Shown piece by piece: positions 16,696 to 16,792 of a stretch of 16,792 nucleotides of DNA. The position numbers were made by a program, and so were the translations under genes. The DNA is taken from contig SDVU01000232.1 of assembly GCA_016256075.1 (NCBI GenBank), forward strand, positions 1 through 16,792, read 5' to 3'. Source of the DNA: Dictyocoela muelleri. Taxonomy: Eukaryota; Microsporidia. Within the stretch, counting starts at the first letter, position 1; each line of letters starts with the position of its first letter. The notes under the pieces are model-generated. The model was not told where the DNA came from and ran no database searches. It saw only the letters and a program-made list of their open reading frames with translations.

Positions 16696-16792
16696 GAAGG
16701 ATACTTTAATCATATGCATGTTTAACTCGAAAGGGCAATTACTCGTCTAGATTTCATTTAAAAATAAACAAACAATTTTTTTAAGGCTGTCC

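Overview
The window looks like a transposon graveyard from a very A+T-rich eukaryotic genome, most likely a microsporidian with a repeat-swollen genome of the Nosema or Hamiltosporidium kind. The evidence is the mixture of FLYWCH-type MULE, Merlin (IS1016/IS1595-like), Tc1-type and Ty3/gypsy elements, the strong A+T bias, and a CCC motif two bases before the one well-supported start codon. The assignment to microsporidia is an inference. I found no host gene, rRNA, tRNA or CRISPR array.

Layout from left to right: a nearly full-length MULE transposase pseudogene on the minus strand (11-1479) with tandem arrays at both ends; a quiet A+T-rich stretch holding a 77-79 bp direct repeat that flanks a foldback-like inverted repeat (2531-3404); a broken Ty3/gypsy LTR element (3746-7958) with about 95% identical LTRs and a 4-bp target duplication; and a second, more decayed MULE (7963-9091, plus strand) that the LTR element appears to have split. 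A Merlin element (9115-10695, transposase on the minus strand) then landed 15 bp past that MULE's stop codon and left a perfect 8-bp duplication. Further right come a decayed Tc1-type transposase (11233-12091), an 8-bp satellite of 29 units (12269-12500), a 352-bp MITE with a 9-bp duplication (12521-12872), a second and better-preserved Merlin element (12963-14581) with a perfect 8-bp duplication, a quiet stretch, a 21-bp tandem array, and a second Tc1-type transposase (15718-16695).

The most unusual feature is shared by the two Merlin elements. Each end is a long palindrome of about 270-295 bp, placed just inside a short terminal tip that the inner arm lacks. Each element therefore carries four copies of one arm in alternating orientation, although the arm sequences of the two elements differ. 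This suggests a foldback-type Merlin lineage. A second link worth testing is a 14-bp motif, with one mismatch, shared by the array upstream of the first MULE transposase and the ends of the MITE.

No gene here appears able to make a complete product today. The second Merlin transposase comes closest: it is one frame with all three catalytic residues and three internal stop codons.
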